Shown in pieces: positions 27,361-37,385 of a stretch of 64,000 nt of DNA. Both the position numbers and the translations under genes were made by a program. This stretch comes from Bacteroidota bacterium (GTDB lineage: Bacteria > Bacteroidota > Bacteroidia > Chitinophagales > Chitinophagaceae): contig JAUZNZ010000001.1 of NCBI GenBank assembly GCA_030706735.1, positions 62,001-126,000 on the forward strand, written 5' to 3'. The notes beneath the pieces are model-generated. The model was not told where the DNA came from and did not search any database. It saw only the letters and a program-made list of their open reading frames with translations. The number at the start of each line of letters is the position of its first letter. Within the stretch, counting starts at the first letter, position 1.

Positions 27361-28632
27361 ATGGATCCGAAAACGCTCTCCATCTCCGATTTTCAATATG
27401 TTCTTCCGCCCGGGCGGATCGCCCACTATCCACTTCCAGACAGGGATGCCAGCAAATTATTGATCTACCGGGGGGGTGAACGCCAGGCTATCCGGGAAGA
27501 TATCTACAGGAATATAGACCGTTACTTACCCGATCATTCACTGCTTGTATTTAATAATAGTAAGGTTGTTGAAGCGAGGATCGTATTTCAAAAAGCAAGC
27601 GGAGGGCAGATTGAGCTATTCTGTCTCGAACCCTCTCCGGAATATGGCGGCGTCGGCGCGGCCCTTATGCGGAAAGGCCGGGTTCGCTGGAAATGCCTGA
27701 TTGGCGGAGCCTCAAAATGGAAGCCCGGGCAGGTGCTGACCCGTGGGATCGGAACAGATGGCAGCCAAATGGAAGAATCCCTGCATGCCAGGTGGATCGG
27801 CAGGTTGGAAGGCTCTTTTCTCATCGAGCTATACTGGTCGCCTCCTGACCTCAGCTTCGCCGAGGTGTTGCGCCGGGCCGGCCGCATTCCCCTGCCTCCT
27901 TATATCCGGAGGGACGTCGAAAGCTCCGACAACGAACGATATCAAACCGTCTATGCCAGGCAGGAAGGTTCGGTGGCTGCGCCTACGGCGGGACTCCATT
28001 TTACCGATACTCTGATGGAGAGGCTAAGACAAAGGGACATCCAACCCGTCTTTGTCACATTGCACGTCGGCGCGGGCACTTTCATGCCGGTGAAAGCCGA
28101 TGCTCTTGGACAGCATTCCATGCATGCCGAGTTCATCGACGTGGACAAAGGGAGTTTGAGCACCCTGCTGGCACATCATCAAGGTCCGGTCATCCCGGTC
28201 GGGACGACTTCGCTGCGCACGATCGAAAGTCTTTACTGGTTAGGCGCGAAGACGGTTCGGGATCCCGACACGCCGCCGGAAAACCTGGTGGTCCATCAAT
28301 GGGACGCCTATGAAAAGGAAGCCGGAAGTATTCCGGTTAGCCAGGCTCTGACCTCGCTGCTGTCATGGATGGAACGTCAGGGATGCGAAAGGTTATTGAC
28401 CCGGACCCAGTTGCTGATCGCGCCCGGGTATCCATGGAAGCTGGCGGGCGGCCTTGTCACCAATTTTCATCAACCCGGTTCCACCCTATTGTTGCTGGTC
28501 GCCGCGCTGATCGGCGAAGATTGGAGGCAGGTTTATCGCCATGCCCTTGATCACGGATTCCGGTTCCTGAGCTATGGGGACGGGTGCCTGTTGTTGCCGG
28601 GCCCGCCAGGTGAGCTCCGGATCATGCCTTAA
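27361..28632 (+). CDS. queA: S-adenosylmethionine:tRNA ribosyltransferase-isomerase QueA
   Basis: Enzyme of queuosine synthesis that transfers the ribosyl part of SAM to preQ1 in tRNA to give epoxyqueuosine; cytoplasmic. The 423 residues are longer than usual (about 350). The family signatures are VAAPTAGLHFTDTLMERL, VTLHVGAGTFMPVK, GTTSLRTIESLYW and TNFHQPGSTLLLLVAALIG. The spread-out middle part (residues 75-150) accounts for some of the extra length. The stop overlaps the 3' end of the convergent histidine kinase gene by 11 bp. No other queuosine gene is nearby. Confidence 0.93.
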   Translation: MDPKTLSISDFQYVLPPGRIAHYPLPDRDASKLLIYRGGERQAIREDIYRNIDRYLPDHSLLVFNNSKVVEARIVFQKASGGQIELFCLEPSPEYGGVGAALMRKGRVRWKCLIGGASKWKPGQVLTRGIGTDGSQMEESLHARWIGRLEGSFLIELYWSPPDLSFAEVLRRAGRIPLPPYIRRDVESSDNERYQTVYARQEGSVAAPTAGLHFTDTLMERLRQRDIQPVFVTLHVGAGTFMPVKADALGQHSMHAEFIDVDKGSLSTLLAHHQGPVIPVGTTSLRTIESLYWLGAKTVRDPDTPPENLVVHQWDAYEKEAGSIPVSQALTSLLSWMERQGCERLLTRTQLLIAPGYPWKLAGGLVTNFHQPGSTLLLLVAALIGEDWRQVYRHALDHGFRFLSYGDGCLLLPGPPGELRIMP

Positions 28633-29977
28633 GGGGGAATTCCAGGGTAAAGGTCGTGCCCTTTCCGATGAGGCTCTCGACCTTGATCTTTCCTTCGTGC
28701 GCTTCGACGATGGTCTTGACATAACTGAGACCCAGTCCGAAGCCTTTAACATTATGCAAATTGCCGGTATGGGCGCGATAGAACTTCTCGAAAATGCGGC
28801 GCTGGGTCTCCTTGCTCATCCCGATGCCATTGTCCTCGATGCGAATGATCAGGCTCTTGGACGTACTGTGCGTGGTGATGCGAATGAGCAGGTTATCTCT
28901 CGAGTATTTTACGGCATTATCGATCAGGTTCGATATCAGATTGGTAAAATGCACTTCGTCCGCATTGAGCAGGTCCTTTTTCGCATTCAATTGCAGTTCC
29001 GCCTTACCTCCCTTTCCATCAAGCTGTAATTGAAAATTTTCCAGCGCTTCCCTGATGACCTCATGCGCATGAATGGGGCGGAGTTGCAGTTGTTGTTCCT
29101 GACGATCCAGCAATGAGGCCTGGAGGATCGTCTCTACCTGCTTGTTCATTCGTTTATTCTCTTCTTTGATGATCCCCGAGAAATATTCCGATTTTTGCCG
29201 GTCCTGCACAACCTTTTCATTCCGAAGCGCGTCGACCGCCAGCGAAATGGTCGCCAGCGGCGTTTTGAACTCGTGAGTCATGTTATTGATGAAGTCATTC
29301 TTGATCTCACTCAGCTTTTTCTGCCGCAATAGTGCGCTCACCGTCACATAAAAGGCGGCGATGATCACCAGGGTAAAAAAAATGGCTCCGCCGATCATGA
29401 GTCTCATTTCTCCAAGGACGATCTTCTTAAAATCCGGGACCACCACGACCAGCACTTCATCGGGCACAATGGTATTCAGATCGCTCGGGTTCTGGGGTTG
29501 GAGCGGGTAAACCACGGAAAGATTGCTTGTATCCTGAACTTCTTTGATGAATCCTTTCGACCGGATCTCGGGTGGTTGAAAAGACAGCCTGGATGAAATA
29601 CCGAAATCCGCCGTGATGGAGAATTCGAAACGGGTATCCTTTAGTCCGCGATTGACGAAGGCTTTCTTGATCTTTTCGTTAATATCCTCTTCCGTGAACA
29701 TCTGGGCGATGGTCAGGGGCTTCATCAATTCAAGCGCAAATTGATCGGCCGGGCGCCAACCGAATCCGGGCCGCATGCGCAATACTCTTGGGTTAGGCGA
29801 AGCAGCCCTTTGTTCGACCAGCTGTTGCCCCACATCGGTCATGACGTCCGCCAGTTTGTGCCTGAGGAGCTCCTTTTTATTCTCCACCATGGTCAGTATC
29901 CAGTTGACCTGGATATAAATGATCCCGATGAGCGACAAAGTGATCAGGAAGAAGATAATGGGGAAAATTTTTTTCAT
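28622..29977 (-). CDS. Sensor histidine kinase (HisKA type), no partner nearby
   Basis: A 451-residue membrane kinase. Two spans (FPIIFFLITLSLIGIIYIQVNW near the N terminus and MIGGAIFFTLVIIAAFYVTV near residue 195) enclose a periplasmic sensor of about 160 residues without a known fold. The kinase core has the H-box INNMTHEFKTPLATIS, N-box NLIDNAVKYSRDN, G1 RIEDNGIGMS and G2 KGFGLGLSYVKTI. No response regulator gene is adjacent, although this family in Bacteroidota normally has one next door. The partner must be elsewhere in the genome. The ligand is unknown. Confidence 0.9.
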   Translation of the reverse strand: MKKIFPIIFFLITLSLIGIIYIQVNWILTMVENKKELLRHKLADVMTDVGQQLVEQRAASPNPRVLRMRPGFGWRPADQFALELMKPLTIAQMFTEEDINEKIKKAFVNRGLKDTRFEFSITADFGISSRLSFQPPEIRSKGFIKEVQDTSNLSVVYPLQPQNPSDLNTIVPDEVLVVVVPDFKKIVLGEMRLMIGGAIFFTLVIIAAFYVTVSALLRQKKLSEIKNDFINNMTHEFKTPLATISLAVDALRNEKVVQDRQKSEYFSGIIKEENKRMNKQVETILQASLLDRQEQQLQLRPIHAHEVIREALENFQLQLDGKGGKAELQLNAKKDLLNADEVHFTNLISNLIDNAVKYSRDNLLIRITTHSTSKSLIIRIEDNGIGMSKETQRRIFEKFYRAHTGNLHNVKGFGLGLSYVKTIVEAHEGKIKVESLIGKGTTFTLEFPLKA

Positions 29978-30222
29978 CCGAGTCTGTTCAGGCGCTGGTT
30001 TTACGTCAAGGGCAAATTTATCAAAAGGATACGCGGGCGTACTATCCTGCCCGAAGCGGGCGGGGTATTTAACGAAGGTTTCACAAAGAAAAGGGATTTC
30101 GGGGGAAAAATCCGGTATTTTTCATGCCATCGGCGGTGCGGAACGCGATTGGGAACGGTCTTTTGGCCGCTTTTTCCCAACAGCTGTTTTGTTAGTTCCC
30201 AGGATTACTTAATTTAGAACCC

Positions 30223-30774
30223 ATGGAAAGCCCCGCACCTGGCATATTGTTGATCGCCGATCCATTCTTAAAAGATCCTAACTTCAAACGAACGGTCGTA
30301 TTCCTATGCGAGCACCAGGATGAAGGCAGCTTTGGTTTTGTCCTCAATAAGAATTACGACTATACCCTCGACGAATTGGTAAGCGGGCTGGACGATCTCA
30401 AACTCCCCGTCTATCACGGAGGGCCCGTTCAAATGGACACGATCCATTTCCTGCATCAATATCCCGACAAGATTAGCGGCGGTTATGAGATCGTCGACGG
30501 GGTATTTTGGGGAGGCAGTTTCGAGACGGCTATCGAGCTGATCCGCTCGGGAGAAGTCGATCCGGGCAAGATCCGGTTCTATATCGGCTATTCCGGCTGG
30601 GGCAGCGGCCAGCTTGCCGACGAGTTGAAAGAGAAATCATGGCTTACCGTCCAGGCAAGCCGCAAGCTCGTCTTTCACAAACAACCGGACGAGATCTGGA
30701 AGGACGCCCTCCGTCACCTTGGCGGAGATTATGAGATCATGGTCAATTTCCCAATCGACCCGCAGCTCAATTAG
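30223..30774 (+). CDS. YqgE/AlgH family protein
   Basis: A 183-residue protein of the UPF0301 (YqgE/AlgH) family. The N-terminal signature GILLIADPFLKDPNFKRTVVFLCEH and the middle GPVQMDTIHFLHQ and FYIGYSGWGSGQLADEL are diagnostic. The biochemical role is unknown; AlgH affects alginate gene expression in Pseudomonas. It is the only plus-strand gene in this stretch, flanked by minus-strand genes on both sides. Confidence 0.9.
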   Translation: MESPAPGILLIADPFLKDPNFKRTVVFLCEHQDEGSFGFVLNKNYDYTLDELVSGLDDLKLPVYHGGPVQMDTIHFLHQYPDKISGGYEIVDGVFWGGSFETAIELIRSGEVDPGKIRFYIGYSGWGSGQLADELKEKSWLTVQASRKLVFHKQPDEIWKDALRHLGGDYEIMVNFPIDPQLN

Positions 30775-30783
30775 CGGCAAGCT

Positions 30784-31407
30784 TTATCTCAGTGGAAAAC
30801 GAATTCCCGCCATGATCCCCCAGTTATCAAGATTGCTGACCCCATAGTTATTAAAGGGCGCATAATTATAGGTCGCGCCGATCCGCAGGGCCGTGGATGA
30901 ATACCCGTTCAACGGGATAAGCAGGCCCGCCTCTCCGCGCACGGCCAGTTTGGTGGCCGATACCGGATTGTCGAATTCCCCCAGGTACTGGTCAAAGGCG
31001 ATAAAATTCACGCCTGCACCTGCGCCGACATATGGCCGGATGAACCCTTTATCCACCAGGGTGTAACTGGCCGTGATCAAAACGGGGATCTGCTGCACGG
31101 AATTGCTGACGACGGCCGAAATGGAAGATCCTTTTCCGTCAGCATAGACCTGGCGAGGATATTTCTGATAATAATCATTATATCCCACGTTCAAGCCGAC
31201 GCTGAACTGTCCGGACACCGGATAGGCCAGGCCGGCTGTGAAACCCTTGTAAGCCGGATTGGAGACAAAGTCCTTAAATGTTCCCGCCGGCAGGTTGACA
31301 TTATAATTCATATTGAATTGGAGTTCATGATCAACCTGCGCGCGGGCCGTAGATACGCAGAAGAACAGGATCGGGGCGATGAAGCTGTATTTGAATTTCG
31401 ATCTCAT
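30784..31407 (-). CDS. Outer membrane beta-barrel protein
   Basis: A 207-residue exported protein. Residues 1-23 are a signal peptide (YSFIAPILFFCVSTARAQ). The mature part alternates hydrophobic and polar residues in short strands (QFSVGLNVGYNDYY, VLITASYTLVDKG, IRPYVGAGAGVNF) and ends in a typical barrel strand (WGIMAGIRFPLR, aromatic and basic). This fits an eight-stranded OmpX/OmpW-like barrel. The substrate or role is unknown. It lies 23 bp after the DUF4136 lipoprotein gene and is likely cotranscribed with it. Confidence 0.8.
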   Translation of the reverse strand: MRSKFKYSFIAPILFFCVSTARAQVDHELQFNMNYNVNLPAGTFKDFVSNPAYKGFTAGLAYPVSGQFSVGLNVGYNDYYQKYPRQVYADGKGSSISAVVSNSVQQIPVLITASYTLVDKGFIRPYVGAGAGVNFIAFDQYLGEFDNPVSATKLAVRGEAGLLIPLNGYSSTALRIGATYNYAPFNNYGVSNLDNWGIMAGIRFPLR

Positions 31408-31430
31408 GGCTTTCGTCTTTACGATTTACA

Positions 31431-32072
31431 TTAATTTGTAGTTTTCAGGTAGGGCGACTGGTTGAAGAGGGCGGCCACGCCAGACGCAGCATTTGTCGTC
31501 GAAAAGACGCCTTCCCCGCGAACCAGGCCGGTCCATACCGAGCCGATCTGATTGTTGTGCGAAGCCGCATTCTTCAGATCCAGCAGGTCGATCTCGAGAC
31601 CGCCGCTTTGGATCGTGTATGTACCCACGGCATACGGAGAATAATAACCGTATCCCGGATAACCCCAATAGTAGGGGTCCCAATACGATCCATAATAATC
31701 CCAATAATCTGCATAGCTGAAGACCCCGGTAGTCGTATTGTAGACCCTGCTGATGTCTACGGCAAGGTTCGGGGAATCCGACCTGGCAACCAGTTGAAAC
31801 CCGCGTTGCTGCATCGCCTGCGTAACCGCGGCGATAACCGTTGAATCAAATGTCGAATGCTCTCTGCCGGACAATTGATTATTATCGATCACATCGACGG
31901 AGTCGACGATGCTGAACGTGCGGTAAGTTGAAAAGGCAACTGTCGTATCGTAGTTGACCACATAAATCCGCGACTCATCGTTAGTAAGGTTCACGAGCGG
32001 ATCCTTCTTGCAACTCCCTAATGCCAGAATGCCCATCAAAAGGCCAGCCGGCAATCCAAATCTTCTTTGCAT
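31431..32072 (-). CDS. DUF4136-like lipoprotein
   Basis: A 213-residue lipoprotein. The signal peptide ends in the lipobox LALGSC with the acylated cysteine followed by KKD. The body has the DUF4136 pattern: a strand opening TVAFSTYRTFSIVDS, then VIAAVTQAMQQRGFQLVARSDSPNLAVDI and a glycine/tyrosine-rich segment (YWGYPGYGYYSPYAVG), then GGLEIDLLDLKNA. DUF4136 proteins are outer-membrane-associated and of unknown function. Start and lipobox agree, so the start is firm. It sits upstream of the beta-barrel gene. Confidence 0.8.
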   Translation of the reverse strand: MQRRFGLPAGLLMGILALGSCKKDPLVNLTNDESRIYVVNYDTTVAFSTYRTFSIVDSVDVIDNNQLSGREHSTFDSTVIAAVTQAMQQRGFQLVARSDSPNLAVDISRVYNTTTGVFSYADYWDYYGSYWDPYYWGYPGYGYYSPYAVGTYTIQSGGLEIDLLDLKNAASHNNQIGSVWTGLVRGEGVFSTTNAASGVAALFNQSPYLKTTN

Positions 32073-32190
32073 AGTGCGTATCTTTTAACAGGATATACGC
32101 AATGCAATGCACAGATGTTGTGTTATGCCGGCCATTTTAACGTGTGCCTAACATTCCTTAAAATTGAATTAAATCGAAGCGGGAAATGAA

Positions 32191-32454
32191 CTATTTCGGT
32201 TCCAACGGCACGGCGCCTTCAACCAGTACGGAGACCTTGTTATGAATGACCTCAACGAAACCGCTCTGTATCTCAAAATACTCGAAGTGATTGTTCTTGT
32301 CCCTGAGCACTTTCACCTTTCCGGACTTCAATGCACTGACCAGGGGGGCATGTCGATCCAATATCTCGAACATGCCGGTGGTACCCGGCAATTGAACGCC
32401 AAATACGTCGCCGCTAAAAAGCCTTTTCTCGGGTGTTAATATTTCCAGGTTCAT
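32191..32454 (-). CDS. atpC: F1F0 ATP synthase epsilon subunit AtpC (short form)
   Basis: An 87-residue epsilon subunit containing only the N-terminal beta-sandwich (MNLEILTPEKRLFSGDVFGVQLPG, GMFEILDRHAPLVSAL). The C-terminal helical hairpin that inhibits ATP hydrolysis in E. coli is absent, as is usual in Bacteroidota. It lies 28 bp after atpD. The other ATP synthase subunits are not in the window, so the beta and epsilon genes form their own unit. Confidence 0.95.
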   Translation of the reverse strand: MNLEILTPEKRLFSGDVFGVQLPGTTGMFEILDRHAPLVSALKSGKVKVLRDKNNHFEYFEIQSGFVEVIHNKVSVLVEGAVPLEPK

Positions 32455-32482
32455 TTTTCTGTTTACAAGTAGGATTGGGGCA

Positions 32483-33997
<1,515 letters not shown>

Positions 33998-34052
33998 TTA
34001 GCCAGGGAGTTATCTCTTAAACAGGCGTTGAACACCCTTTTAATTTCGGCTG

Positions 34053-34060
34053 CAAAGGTA
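34053..34060 (-). promoter_or_regulatory. -7 element of the atpD-atpC unit
   Basis: On the minus strand TACCTTTG matches TAnnTTTG at every position, about 65 bp before the atpD start. No TTG lies exactly 19 bp upstream, so the -33 part is weak. Confidence 0.45.
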
Positions 34061-34132
34061 AGGGAGAAGAGGGTAAAATCCGAAATCCGGCATCCTAAAA
34101 TTGTAAAAAGCCGGAAACCTGTTCATTATCTC

Positions 34133-34140
34133 TAATTTTG
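34133..34140 (+). promoter_or_regulatory. -7 element for the GNAT-like gene
   Basis: TAATTTTG matches the Bacteroidota -7 consensus fully. Transcription would start near 34147, inside the longest ORF, leaving a short leader to the ATG at 34159. No clear -33 element is seen. Confidence 0.4.
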
Positions 34141-34158
34141 CCGATCCAAACTGCAAAT

Positions 34159-35325
34159 ATGCAATTGATCCCTGTCACAGATCCCAGCCTGGCCAAGGAA
34201 TTTATCCGGACGAACGTGGAATTGAACCGCCATACCCGCGGATATATCCGACCCCTTGATAAGGATATCACCGAAGTGTTCGATCCGAAAAAGAACAAGG
34301 CTTTCCGGCAGGGAGAATGCATACGCTGGATACTGAAAGATGACGACGGCCGGCCGATCGGCCGGATTGCCGCCTTTGTCAACAAGAAATATCGTTCCAA
34401 AGGAGACGAAGGTCCTGTGGGAGGAATTGGCTTTTTCGACTGCATCAATAGCCAGGATGCCGCCGACATGCTCTTCGATACGGCTAAACACTGGTTGATG
34501 CAACGCGGCATGGAGGCAATGGACGGGCCGATCAATTTTGGAGAAAGGGACAATTGGTGGGGCCTGGTTACGGACGGCTTCTATGAGCCCATGTATGCCA
34601 TGAATTATAATCCGCCTTATTATAAATTGCTATTTGAGAACTATGGGTTCAGGCCATTCTTTTATCAGTATTGTTTTGGCATGGACCCAAAGAAAAAGCT
34701 GATGCCCAAGGTCATTCAGCGTCATGCGTCGGTCGCCAGCGATCCTTCCTTCAGCGCGCGGCATATCGATAAGAAAAAGCTGGGCGATTATGCCCAGGAC
34801 TTTGTGACCATTTATAACAAGGCCTGGGCAGGACATGGCGGCATGAAAGAAATGAAAAAGGACCAGGCGCTCCTGCTGTTTAAGAAAATGAAGCCATTCA
34901 TGGATGAGAAGATCGTCTGGTTCGCCTACCACAATAATGAGCCCATCGCCATGTTCCTCAATATTCCCGACCTGAACCAGTATTTTAAAAATTTCAATGG
35001 TCGTCTGGGCCTGATCCAGAAGTTGCGGTTCCTTTGGCTCCAATACAGGAAGGCCTGCCATAAGTTCACCGGCGTGGTATTTGGGATCGTCCCCGAGTTT
35101 CAGGGCATGGGTGTCGATGCCTATATCATTGTCGAATCCGCCAAGGTGATCCAGTCTGATACCGGCTACACCCACTATGAGATGCAATGGATCGGCGATT
35201 TCAATCCGAAAATGGTGAATATTGCCCGCGGCATAGGGGATTCAGAAATAAGTCGCACCCTGACCACTTACCGCTATTTATTCGATCGCACCCGCGAATT
35301 TAAACGTCATCCCATGATCAGCTAG
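34159..35325 (+). CDS. GNAT-like protein of unknown substrate
   Basis: About 388 residues. I prefer the ATG at 34159 (MQLIPVTDPSLAKEF) over the track start at 34138, which lies inside the -7 element. Two halves can be seen. The first (GRPIGRIAAFVNKKY, GGIGFFDCINSQDAADMLFDTAKHWL) resembles an acetyltransferase N-acyl-CoA region. The second (KIVWFAYHNNEPIAMFLNIPDLNQ, VFGIVPEFQGMGVDAYIIVES) looks like a second GNAT core with the QGMGVDA pyrophosphate-type loop. Proteins like this are common single genes in Bacteroidota and are usually annotated only as GNAT-family or hypothetical. No signal peptide. The substrate is unknown. Confidence 0.6.
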   Translation: MQLIPVTDPSLAKEFIRTNVELNRHTRGYIRPLDKDITEVFDPKKNKAFRQGECIRWILKDDDGRPIGRIAAFVNKKYRSKGDEGPVGGIGFFDCINSQDAADMLFDTAKHWLMQRGMEAMDGPINFGERDNWWGLVTDGFYEPMYAMNYNPPYYKLLFENYGFRPFFYQYCFGMDPKKKLMPKVIQRHASVASDPSFSARHIDKKKLGDYAQDFVTIYNKAWAGHGGMKEMKKDQALLLFKKMKPFMDEKIVWFAYHNNEPIAMFLNIPDLNQYFKNFNGRLGLIQKLRFLWLQYRKACHKFTGVVFGIVPEFQGMGVDAYIIVESAKVIQSDTGYTHYEMQWIGDFNPKMVNIARGIGDSEISRTLTTYRYLFDRTREFKRHPMIS

Positions 35326-35367
35326 TCCTTGATCCCCATCAATCTTTTTTCCCAGGAACGTACTTTT

Positions 35368-35405
35368 ATCCTGTTTTCGGAATGCTCTCCCGAAAATGGA
35401 TTTTA
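35368..35405 (+). terminator. Terminator after the GNAT-like gene
   Basis: ATCCTGTTTTCGG pairs with CCGAAAATGGAT (one bulge) across a nine-base loop, followed by TTTT. It lies 43 bp after the stop codon at 35325. Confidence 0.6.
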
Positions 35406-35429
35406 CCATCTGCTGCCGGATTTCTTAAC

Positions 35430-35446
35430 ATGTTGATTATCAACAT
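35430..35446. repeat. 17-bp inverted repeat
   Basis: ATGTTGAT and ATCAACAT are perfect 8-bp arms around one T. This looks like an operator for a dimeric regulator, but no promoter element was matched to it. Confidence 0.35.
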
Positions 35447-35572
35447 AGAATGAATTGGCATGCGATGTGAATATATGTCAAACGTACGCAAACGAATAAC
35501 AGAAAGGCCCCGAACCAACAGCAGATCCAATCCTAAGAATGCCCAGTCCAAGATCTTATGAAATCCGCCGAT

Positions 35573-35755
35573 GCCTTTGAAGAGCCGAGAAACCGTTCGA
35601 TGTCCCTTGAAACCCGATCCATCCTTTGAAAGTCTCCGATCCCTGCCTTGAAAACCACCAGTATCCCTTTTGGAAGACCGAGTCCATGAAAGACCCGCTC
35701 CAACCCTTTGAAAAGGATCCAAACTATGTAAAAATCAAGGAGTTGACCCTTTGAA
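35573..35755. repeat. Degenerate direct repeat with core CCTTTGAAA, period near 20 bp
   Basis: Copies of CCTTTGAA or close variants start near 35573, 35604, 35622, 35645, 35665, 35684 (degenerate), 35704 and 35746. Most steps are 18-23 bp. Several copies continue into CCGATCC or CCGAGTCC. The units are not identical and the array is not coding. It does not look like a CRISPR array (no fixed repeat, no regular unique spacers). Confidence 0.5.
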
Positions 35756-35791
35756 GGTGGGCTTTATTTAGAACATCTGGACTTTATTTAT

Positions 35792-35824
35792 AACAGCCGG
35801 GATAATCCCTGGCTGTTATTTTTT
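35792..35824 (+). terminator. Strong terminator hairpin after the repeat region
   Basis: AACAGCC/GGCTGTT and GGGA/TCCC stack into an 11-bp stem with one bulged T, followed by ATTTTTT. It is best formed for plus-strand transcripts although the nearest plus-strand gene ended 470 bp earlier. It could also end minus-strand transcripts weakly. Confidence 0.6.
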
Positions 35825-35841
35825 GCAGGGTCTGGGGTCTG

Positions 35842-37281
35842 TCAAAACTTCCCGACCTGTCCCTGCACGTTCTCAAACAGCTTTCTTGCGCTGAAGCCGG
35901 TGCCCTGCTTAAATACCCACATAACCTTACGGATGTTTTGAATATCCTGGGAAATATCTCCATCGACGACGACCAGGTCAGCTTGTTTGCCAGGTTCGAT
36001 CGAACCGATCCGAGCTTCCATCCTCAGCGCCAGGGCCCCGTTATAGGTCGCCATGCGAATAGCCTGCAGGGGGGTGAATCCTTCCCTTACCAGGAGTTCG
36101 ATAGCCTGCTGGCTGCCGTAACCTGCCAGGGTACCCCCATTGCCGGTCGGATCTGTCCCTACCGTAAGCAGGCCGCCGGCATCGACGAACATTTTTTCCA
36201 TCTTCATATCTTTCTCCAGGGTCTTATTGTACAATGCGTGCCGTTGCCGGTTATAATATTTGGTGTACATCTCCCGGGTATCGGGAGACATGGCCGCCAG
36301 CACTTCAGGTCTGGGGATCGTATCCAGGGTAGTCAGGTTCATCAACACGGCCAGCGTAGAAGTCAGGATCACCTTATGCTCCACCAGATAGGCGATCAGT
36401 TCTTTGACCGCTTGTCCATCCGGATCTGCATTAGCCAGCGGATCAGGAGCCGAGATGCATTGATCTTCCTTCTTTCCCGAAATAAAATCCGTGGATGCAA
36501 AAAAACCATGCTCCAGTTGATCGATCCCCATTTCCGCTGCCTCGCGATAGGTGACGGAACAGAGATGGCCGGTGATCTTCAATCCCCGCGCGTGAGCGGC
36601 ATCTATCGCTGCTTTCAAGGTCGCCCTGTCCAGGAAATTGTATGCTTTGAAAGAGGTACAGCCCGCGTCGGCCCAGAAATCGACAAAGCGCTGCGCTTCG
36701 GCCGGGCCGCCAAGTTCATGCATCTGCGGAGCAAAGCTGCCTTTCCCCTCGAGATAGGGAGCGGTCACGTCCATATCCGGACCTGCAATTTTCCCCAGTG
36801 AAATGTCCCTTTTGAGAGCCAGGTCAGAGTAGGGTTCCACGCTCCCTGCCGTGCGAACAGTGGTAGCCCCGCAAGCGAGGTAAAGTTTAGGGAAGGTCAC
36901 CGGTAATTGTTTATAATGAACGTAGAACGGAGAAATGCTGAGGGCGGGATAGTACATGTGCTCATGCAGCAGCACGAGACCTGGCAGCAGGGATCGGCCG
37001 GCCAGATCGACGACCTGGGCTCCGGCCGGCACCGGGATCTTCCCGTCATCGCCCACCGACTCGATGAGACCGTTGCGGATGATGACGATCTGGTCCGGTA
37101 TGATCCGAAGCCTCTTCACATCTACCAGCCGGGCATGCGTCAGGGCGATCACCGGCGAATCATAATCGATAAATTGTTTTACAGAAGGAGAATAGGCCCG
37201 TTGGGACAAACCGGTGAGGGCAAGCGACAGCGCGCAAGCCATAAGGAGCATTGATCGCATAGTACTGTTTAACGTATTCAC
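35842..37281 (-). CDS. Exported amidohydrolase
   Basis: A 479-residue metal-dependent hydrolase of the amidohydrolase superfamily (imidazolonepropionase/prolidase-like branch). Residues 1-28 are a signal peptide, so it acts in the periplasm or outside. The metal site can be followed: HEHMYY (HxH) near residue 100, ITGHLCSV and QLEHGFF for the two later histidines, and VGTDPTGN for the aspartate near residue 385. The C-terminal strand PGKQADLVVVDGD is typical. The substrate is not predictable; related enzymes cleave dipeptides or cyclic amides. It is transcribed alone. Confidence 0.85.
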   Translation of the reverse strand: MNTLNSTMRSMLLMACALSLALTGLSQRAYSPSVKQFIDYDSPVIALTHARLVDVKRLRIIPDQIVIIRNGLIESVGDDGKIPVPAGAQVVDLAGRSLLPGLVLLHEHMYYPALSISPFYVHYKQLPVTFPKLYLACGATTVRTAGSVEPYSDLALKRDISLGKIAGPDMDVTAPYLEGKGSFAPQMHELGGPAEAQRFVDFWADAGCTSFKAYNFLDRATLKAAIDAAHARGLKITGHLCSVTYREAAEMGIDQLEHGFFASTDFISGKKEDQCISAPDPLANADPDGQAVKELIAYLVEHKVILTSTLAVLMNLTTLDTIPRPEVLAAMSPDTREMYTKYYNRQRHALYNKTLEKDMKMEKMFVDAGGLLTVGTDPTGNGGTLAGYGSQQAIELLVREGFTPLQAIRMATYNGALALRMEARIGSIEPGKQADLVVVDGDISQDIQNIRKVMWVFKQGTGFSARKLFENVQGQVGKF

Positions 37282-37338
37282 TTCCAGGTTAAATGTAAGA
37301 TAAATCCCGGGGTATTCCAGAATTTCCCACGGGGGTCA

Positions 37339-37368
37339 TTGCCTGTTTTGTTATTTGTGGTAGGTTTG
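37339..37368 (+). promoter_or_regulatory. Consensus promoter of dnaX
   Basis: TTG (37339-37341), exactly 19 bp, then TAGGTTTG (37361-37368), a full match to the Bacteroidota -33/-7 pattern. Transcription would start near 37375. An AGGAG ribosome site lies at 37373-37377, 8 bp before the ATG, so the leader is short. Confidence 0.75.
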
Positions 37369-37385
37369 CCACAGGAGTGTAAAGA

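Larger units (their letters stand above)
35326..35841. other. 516-bp non-coding stretch with repeats and hairpins
   Basis: No convincing gene. The minus-strand 118-residue ORF here is low-complexity and reads through the repeat, with no homology I recognise. In order the stretch holds a terminator hairpin, a short palindrome at 35430, a degenerate repeat of about 20 bp at 35573-35755, and a second terminator hairpin oriented to the plus strand. A non-coding RNA or long 3' UTR from the plus strand would fit. Confidence 0.5.

Noticed and set aside
35366-35722. 118-aa minus-strand ORF in the gene-free region at 35.5 kb
   Set aside because: Its composition follows the degenerate DNA repeat, with no start context or recognised family.
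35573-35755. CRISPR array
   Set aside because: The repeats are degenerate, spacing varies from 18 to 42 bp, there are no distinct spacers and no cas genes.
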